From positions 1 to 8,927 of the forward strand of contig JAEEGW010000235.1 of NCBI GenBank assembly GCA_016280525.1: 8,927 nucleotides of DNA, read 5' to 3'. The notes under the pieces are model-generated. The model made no database searches. It worked only from the letters and a program-made list of their open reading frames with translations, and was not told the DNA's origin. This document shows positions 4,961-8,927 of the stretch, in pieces (positions within the stretch are counted from its first letter, which is position 1; every line of letters begins with the position of its first letter). The translations under genes were made by a program, and so were the position numbers. The stretch comes from Clostridiales bacterium (lineage in GTDB: Bacteria; Bacillota; Clostridia; Oscillospirales; CAG-272).

Positions 4961-6097
4961 ATGGAGCAGACAAAAATTATTGATTTAAAGGGTATCAGCA
5001 AATCGTTTGACGGAGAGGTAGTCCTTGATAATATCGATCTTTATATCAGGGACAAGGAGTTTGTCACGCTTCTCGGTCCGTCCGGCTGCGGCAAGACGAC
5101 AACGCTGCGTATCATAGGCGGCTTTGAGACGCCGGACACGGGCGACGTGTACTTTGACGGCGTGCGTATAAACGACGTCCCGCCGTACAAGCGCCACGTC
5201 AACACGGTCTTCCAGAGATACGCGCTTTTCCCGCATCTGAACGTTTTTGAAAACGTGGCGTTCGGCCTGCGCGTCGCAAAGGTAAAAGGCGACGAGATAG
5301 TAAAAAGAGTAAAGGAAACGCTGGAGCTGGTAAACCTCAAAGGATTTGAGCGCCGCTCCGTTTCAACGCTTTCCGGCGGCCAGCAGCAGAGAGTCGCCAT
5401 AGCGCGTGCGCTCGTCAACAATCCGAAGGTGCTTCTTCTGGACGAGCCGCTCGCGGCGCTCGACCTTAAACTCAGAAAAGATATGCAGAACGAGCTTAAA
5501 GCCCTGCACGAGCGGACGGGCATAACGTTCATATACGTCACGCACGACCAGGAGGAAGCCCTCTCCATGTCGGATACCATAGTCGTTATGGCAAACGGAA
5601 AGATACAGCAGATAGGCACGCCCACGGATATATACAACGAGCCGAAAAACGCGTTCGTCGCGGATTTCATAGGCGAATCGAATATACTTGACGGCGTGAT
5701 GATACGCGATCTGCGCGCGAAGTTTGCCGGTCACGAGTTTGACTGTCTTGACGGCGGCTTCGCGCCGAACGAGCCGGTCGATATAGTCGTCCGTCCCGAG
5801 GACGTGGATATAGTCCCGGCGGAGCAGGGAATGCTGAAAGGCACGGTGACTTCCGTCACGTTCAAGGGCGTTCACTGGGAGATAATAGTGGATATCCAGA
5901 ATTTCAAATGGATGATACAGACGACGGACTACTGCGCGCCGGATTCCGAAATAGGCCTTTACATAGAGCCGGACGCGATACACGTTATGAAAAAATCCGA
6001 ATTCTCCGGTATGTTCGGCGACTATTCGTCGTACAGCGAGGAGTTTGACGAGCTTTCGGCTCCGGAAACGGAGGACAAAGAGGTGCCCGAGGAATGA
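4961..6097 (+). CDS. potA: Spermidine/putrescine-type ABC importer ATPase (PotA)
   Basis: Cytosolic ATPase subunit that powers import through PotB and PotC. The 378 residues contain Walker A GPSGCGKT (39-46), the Q-loop FQRYALFPH with Gln85, the signature LSGGQ (137-141), Walker B VLLLDEP with Asp161 and Glu162, the D-loop Asp168 and the H-loop His195 (VTHD). A C-terminal TOBE-type domain follows (about 280-355, with VRPEDVDIV), then an acidic tail. This architecture is that of the PotA/FbpC group; the neighbouring genes assign it to the polyamine type. The frame is open from 4931, but the ATG at 4961 has a perfect AGGAGG (4946-4951) nine bases upstream and gives the normal PotA N terminus. 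The upstream terminator must be bypassed for expression. The stop overlaps potB by ATGA. Confidence 0.95.
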   Translation: MEQTKIIDLKGISKSFDGEVVLDNIDLYIRDKEFVTLLGPSGCGKTTTLRIIGGFETPDTGDVYFDGVRINDVPPYKRHVNTVFQRYALFPHLNVFENVAFGLRVAKVKGDEIVKRVKETLELVNLKGFERRSVSTLSGGQQQRVAIARALVNNPKVLLLDEPLAALDLKLRKDMQNELKALHERTGITFIYVTHDQEEALSMSDTIVVMANGKIQQIGTPTDIYNEPKNAFVADFIGESNILDGVMIRDLRAKFAGHEFDCLDGGFAPNEPVDIVVRPEDVDIVPAEQGMLKGTVTSVTFKGVHWEIIVDIQNFKWMIQTTDYCAPDSEIGLYIEPDAIHVMKKSEFSGMFGDYSSYSEEFDELSAPETEDKEVPEE

Positions 6098-6918
6098 GAA
6101 AAAAGACGTTTCTTGAAAAAGCGGCGGCTGTTCCTCATATCGTCTGGATAATAATGTTCATAGCCGCGCCGCTGTTGTTCGTTATATACTTTGCGTTCAC
6201 GGACGCAAACGGCGGATTCACTTTCTCAAATATCTTAAACCTTTCAAACTACGGCGAGATTTTTTTAAGGTCCGTTCTGTTTGCGCTTATCGCAACGGTC
6301 GTATGTCTTCTGCTCGGTTATCCTCTGGCGTTCTGCATGTCAAGGCTGAAGCCCTCCACGCAGAAAGTGCTGATACTTCTTCTCATGCTGCCTATGTGGA
6401 TAAGCCTGCTCATACGCACTTATTCGCTTCTCGCGCTGCTTGACAACGGCGGACTTCTGAATTCGCTTCTGATCAAGCTCAATCTGCCGGCGGTCAAGAT
6501 AGTCGGTACGCGCGGCGCCGTTATACTCGGTATGGTATACGACTTTCTGCCGTATATGGTCCTGCCGATATATACGACGCTGTCAAAGCTCGATATAAGA
6601 TATTTTGAGGCGGCGGAGGACCTCGGCTGCAGCAGGATAGCGACGATATTCAAAGTCGCCCTGCCGTTGTCAAAGGGCGGTATAATCTCCGGTATAACGA
6701 TGGTCTTCGTCCCGTCCATCAGCACGTTCTACATCTCGCAGAAACTGGGCGGCGGCATATTCGATCTCATAGGCGATACGATAGAGCGTCAGTTCTTATT
6801 GAACAACAACAAGAACGTGGGCGCGGCGATATCGCTCGTTATGATGATACTCATACTCATTTCCGTTGCGGTAATGAACCGCTTCGGCGACGATGACGGA
6901 GGTGAGATAATAGTATGA
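6094..6918 (+). CDS. potB: Spermidine/putrescine-type ABC importer permease (PotB)
   Basis: Integral membrane permease, one of two that form the channel with PotC. The 274 residues have a first membrane helix at about 15-34 (AVPHIVWIIMFIAAPLL), a periplasmic-side loop with LSNYGEIFLRS, and then five further helices. The EAA loop that docks on the ATPase starts at E172 (EAAEDLGCSRIATIFKVALP), with its conserved Gly at 178. Length and order fit the binding-protein-dependent permease family. Translation starts inside the potA stop (ATGA), with AGAGGTG at 6079-6085 as ribosome binding site inside potA. The extracellular segment after the EAA loop (STFYISQKLGGG, IERQF) is the usual PotB/PotH pattern. 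Confidence 0.93.
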   Translation: MRKKTFLEKAAAVPHIVWIIMFIAAPLLFVIYFAFTDANGGFTFSNILNLSNYGEIFLRSVLFALIATVVCLLLGYPLAFCMSRLKPSTQKVLILLLMLPMWISLLIRTYSLLALLDNGGLLNSLLIKLNLPAVKIVGTRGAVILGMVYDFLPYMVLPIYTTLSKLDIRYFEAAEDLGCSRIATIFKVALPLSKGGIISGITMVFVPSISTFYISQKLGGGIFDLIGDTIERQFLLNNNKNVGAAISLVMMILILISVAVMNRFGDDDGGEIIV

Positions 6919-7730
6919 AAGTCCTGTCAAGAATATATATGTTTTTAATATTCGGCATGCTTTACGCGCCGATAATCGTGCTCGTCCTGTTCTCGTTCAA
7001 CAGATCCGGGTCGTTTAACAACTATTCCGAGTTTTCGCTTTACTGGTACAGGGAGCTTTTCCGTGACAGCACCGCGCTTGACGCGCTTAAAAATTCGCTT
7101 ATTTTAGCGGTTTTGTCCTCTGTGATAGCGACGCTTATAGGCACGCTTGCCGCGTACGGCATTAGCCGTATGAGGAACAAATACGTAAAAACGGCGATAA
7201 CCTCCGTCACCAACATTCCCATGATGAACCCGGATATAGTCACCGGCGTGTCGATGATGCTTCTGTTCGCGGCCGCGGCGGCTATACCGTTTCTTACGGT
7301 GGAGATGGGCTTCTGGACTATGCTCATAGCCCACACGACGTTCAATTTGCCGTACGTAGTCTTATCCGTTCTGCCCAAATTCAAGCAGATGGACAAACAC
7401 CTGACGGAGGCGGCGCTCGATTTAGGCTGCACGCCCGCTAAAACGTTCCTTAAAGTTGAACTCCCGTTCATTATGCCCGGCGTAGTGTCCGGACTTATGC
7501 TCGGCTTCACGCTTTCGCTTGACGATTTCGTAATATCCCACTTCGTATCAAGCTCAGACTTCAAAACTCTGCCACTGTACGTTTACAACCAGACGGCGCA
7601 CGAAGTCAAGTTCAGTATGTACGCGCTCTGCGCTCTTATGGTGTTCGCCATACTTTTGCTTATGATCCTCGTGAATTTCGTAGGCTCGGGCGACAATAAA
7701 ACAAAAAAGAAAAAGAAAAAAACCACATAA
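6915..7730 (+). CDS. potC: Spermidine/putrescine-type ABC importer permease (PotC)
   Basis: Second membrane permease of the importer. The 271 residues show an N-terminal helix (about 5-28, ending in FSFNRSGSF, a common PotC/PotI feature), a loop with YWYRELF, and then five further helices. The EAA motif is at 165-167 (TEAALDLGCTPAKTFLKVELP), with Gly171. SLDDFVISHF at about 202-211 is the well-conserved PotC stretch, followed by the TLPLYVY segment. The start overlaps the potB stop by ATGA, and GGAGGTGA (6899-6906) lies eight bases upstream. The protein ends in a lysine run (TKKKKKKTT) encoded by A-rich DNA; this cytosolic basic tail agrees with the positive-inside rule. potD follows after 19 bases. 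Confidence 0.93.
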   Translation: MKVLSRIYMFLIFGMLYAPIIVLVLFSFNRSGSFNNYSEFSLYWYRELFRDSTALDALKNSLILAVLSSVIATLIGTLAAYGISRMRNKYVKTAITSVTNIPMMNPDIVTGVSMMLLFAAAAAIPFLTVEMGFWTMLIAHTTFNLPYVVLSVLPKFKQMDKHLTEAALDLGCTPAKTFLKVELPFIMPGVVSGLMLGFTLSLDDFVISHFVSSSDFKTLPLYVYNQTAHEVKFSMYALCALMVFAILLLMILVNFVGSGDNKTKKKKKKTT

Positions 7731-7733
7731 ATC

Positions 7734-7752
7734 AAAGGAGACAGATGAATTG
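7734..7752 (+). promoter_or_regulatory. potD ribosome binding site with overlapping two-codon decoy frame
   Basis: AAAGGAGA (7734-7741) serves potD. ATG AAT TGA (7745-7753) lies four bases after the AGGAG core, too close for a strong start, and ends at once. The TTG at 7750-7752, at nine bases, overlaps that frame and opens the lipoprotein signal peptide. This site decides the potD start. Confidence 0.7.
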
Positions 7753-8927
7753 AAAAAGAAACTTATTGCCGTTATGCTGGCGGCTCTTACCGTTATGCTC
7801 GTGCTCGCTTCCTGCGGAGGCGTATCCGATTCGGGTTCCGTCACGCTCTACGTTTACAACTGGGGCGAATATATATCCGACGGTTCGGAAGATTCGCTTG
7901 ACGTTAACAAGGCTTTTGAAGAATACTGCAACAGCAGTGAAGCGATAATGGCGCTCACCGGCGGCAAAAAGGTAAAGGTAAATTATTCCACGTACGCGTC
8001 AAACGAGGACCTGTACGCCAAGCTCGAATCAAAAACGGTCAGCTACGACGTGGTCGTCCCGTCCGATTATATGATAGCAAGGCTCATAAAAGAGGGACTT
8101 CTGCAGAAAATAGACACGTCAAAGATAGAAAACTACGTCAATATAGACGACAAGTTCAAAAATCTTTATTTTGATGAAAATAACGAATACTGCGTTCCTT
8201 ATACCTACGGCACCGTCGGCATAATCTACAACACGAAGGGCGTTGACGCAAAAGACGTTGAAGAGCAGAGCTGGGCGCTGATGTGGAACGAGAAGTACAG
8301 CGGAAATATCCTTCAGTTCAACAACCCGCGCGACGCGTTCGCTACCGCGCAGTTTTATCAGGGCAGCAGCGCCAACTCAACGGACGAAAAGGTCTGGCGC
8401 GACGCCGCGGAGCTTCTCAAAAAGCAGAAAAGCGTCGTATCCGGCTACGTAATGGACGAGGTTTTCAATAAAATGAAGAGCGGCTCGGCTCTCATAGCTC
8501 CGTACTACGCCGGCGATTTCCTTACGATGTACGAGGATAACGAGGATCTTGCGTTCTATTATCCGAAGGAAGGCACCAACGTTTTCGTTGACGCAATGTG
8601 CGTCCCGGCAAACGCAAAAAGCCCTGAGCTTGCCGCCGAATATATCAACTTTATGCTGAGCGAGGAGATAGCGATAGCGAACGCGGAAACGATATGCTAC
8701 GCGTCCCCGAACAAGCTCGTTTATGAAAACGAGGATTATAAGGCGGATATGGCGGAGATACACGAGGACGTTATGGACATTTTATACGGATATAACGACG
8801 AGAATATGGAATATTTCCACGACCTGCCGGACGATACGAGGAATCTTATGAACGACCTTTGGGAAGAGCTCAAGGTAGACAGCGGCACAAGCAGCGTTAT
8901 CTATATCGTGTTCGGCGTGATCGCCGC
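7750..8927 (+). CDS. potD: Spermidine/putrescine-type ABC substrate-binding lipoprotein (PotD), 3' end missing
   Basis: Extracytoplasmic solute-binding lipoprotein; 392 codons are present and the gene continues past the window. A KKK n-region, a hydrophobic stretch and the lipobox LASC (19-22, lipidated Cys22) form the signal peptide. The mature part starts with the PotD hallmark YVYNWGEY (34-41) and has YSTYASNEDLYAKL, DVVVPSDY (100-107), VPYTYGTVGIIYN, NNPRDAF (191-197), NVFVDAM (277-283) and ETICYASPN. The start is TTG at 7750 with AAGGAG nine bases upstream. The nearby ATG at 7745 reads only ATG AAT TGA. Where other PotD proteins end, a hydrophobic stretch begins (SSVIYIVFGVIA, 381-392), suggesting a C-terminal membrane helix. 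Polyamine is the default substrate; compared with Escherichia coli PotD from memory, some pocket residues differ, so the ligand is uncertain. Confidence 0.93.
   Translation, partial: MKKKLIAVMLAALTVMLVLASCGGVSDSGSVTLYVYNWGEYISDGSEDSLDVNKAFEEYCNSSEAIMALTGGKKVKVNYSTYASNEDLYAKLESKTVSYDVVVPSDYMIARLIKEGLLQKIDTSKIENYVNIDDKFKNLYFDENNEYCVPYTYGTVGIIYNTKGVDAKDVEEQSWALMWNEKYSGNILQFNNPRDAFATAQFYQGSSANSTDEKVWRDAAELLKKQKSVVSGYVMDEVFNKMKSGSALIAPYYAGDFLTMYEDNEDLAFYYPKEGTNVFVDAMCVPANAKSPELAAEYINFMLSEEIAIANAETICYASPNKLVYENEDYKADMAEIHEDVMDILYGYNDENMEYFHDLPDDTRNLMNDLWEELKVDSGTSSVIYIVFGVIA

Noticed and set aside
5041..5670. A 209-codon open frame antisense to potA
   Set aside because: It lies wholly opposite a strongly conserved ATPase gene, has no ribosome site and resembles no protein family. 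It is a by-product of codon composition, as are the other long frames opposite murC, potB and potC.
7690..7730. Lysine run at the PotC end as a sign of frameshift
   Set aside because: The frame ends cleanly 19 bases before the potD start, and a basic cytosolic tail is normal for such permeases. The A-rich run could hide an indel but nothing requires it.

Overview
The window looks like a chromosomal segment of a Gram-positive, probably spore-related member of the Clostridia, with moderate GC content and many ATA isoleucine codons. The taxonomic hints are SpoVG, a class B sortase, a minimal SpoIVFB-like M50 protease, consensus sigma-A promoters, strong AGGAGG ribosome binding sites and a lipobox-type binding protein. 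No mobile element, CRISPR array, rRNA or tRNA was recognised. The genus is not determined.

Left part (1-2200): a small Cro/C1-type regulator reads rightward and converges on murC, which reads leftward. A symmetrical hairpin at 259-278 can terminate both. murC (UDP-N-acetylmuramate--L-alanine ligase) is divergent from spoVG across about 180 bases. spoVG ends in a strong hairpin terminator that lies partly inside the 3' end of the convergent glycosyltransferase gene.

Middle part (2196-4078): a leftward two-gene operon encodes a class B sortase and then a cytosolic family 2 glycosyltransferase. It starts from a near-consensus promoter at 4000-4028. The divergent gene at 4079 encodes a very small M50-type membrane metalloprotease with no clear Shine-Dalgarno site.

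Right part (4652-8927): a polyamine-type ABC importer operon, potA-potB-potC-potD. The first three genes overlap by ATGA, and potD follows with a TTG start and runs off the window. In front of potA, a TTGCAT-N17-TATAAT promoter drives a leader of about 220 nucleotides. The leader holds three packed hairpins, a possible pseudoknot, a 37-codon open frame, and mutually exclusive antiterminator and terminator structures ending in six T just before the potA ribosome binding site. I could not match it to a riboswitch class from memory. It is the best candidate for an undescribed regulatory element here.

Together the genes cover cell-wall precursor synthesis (MurC), surface protein anchoring (sortase), glycosyl transfer, regulation (XRE, SpoVG) and import of a cationic solute (Pot), apparently in separate transcription units.
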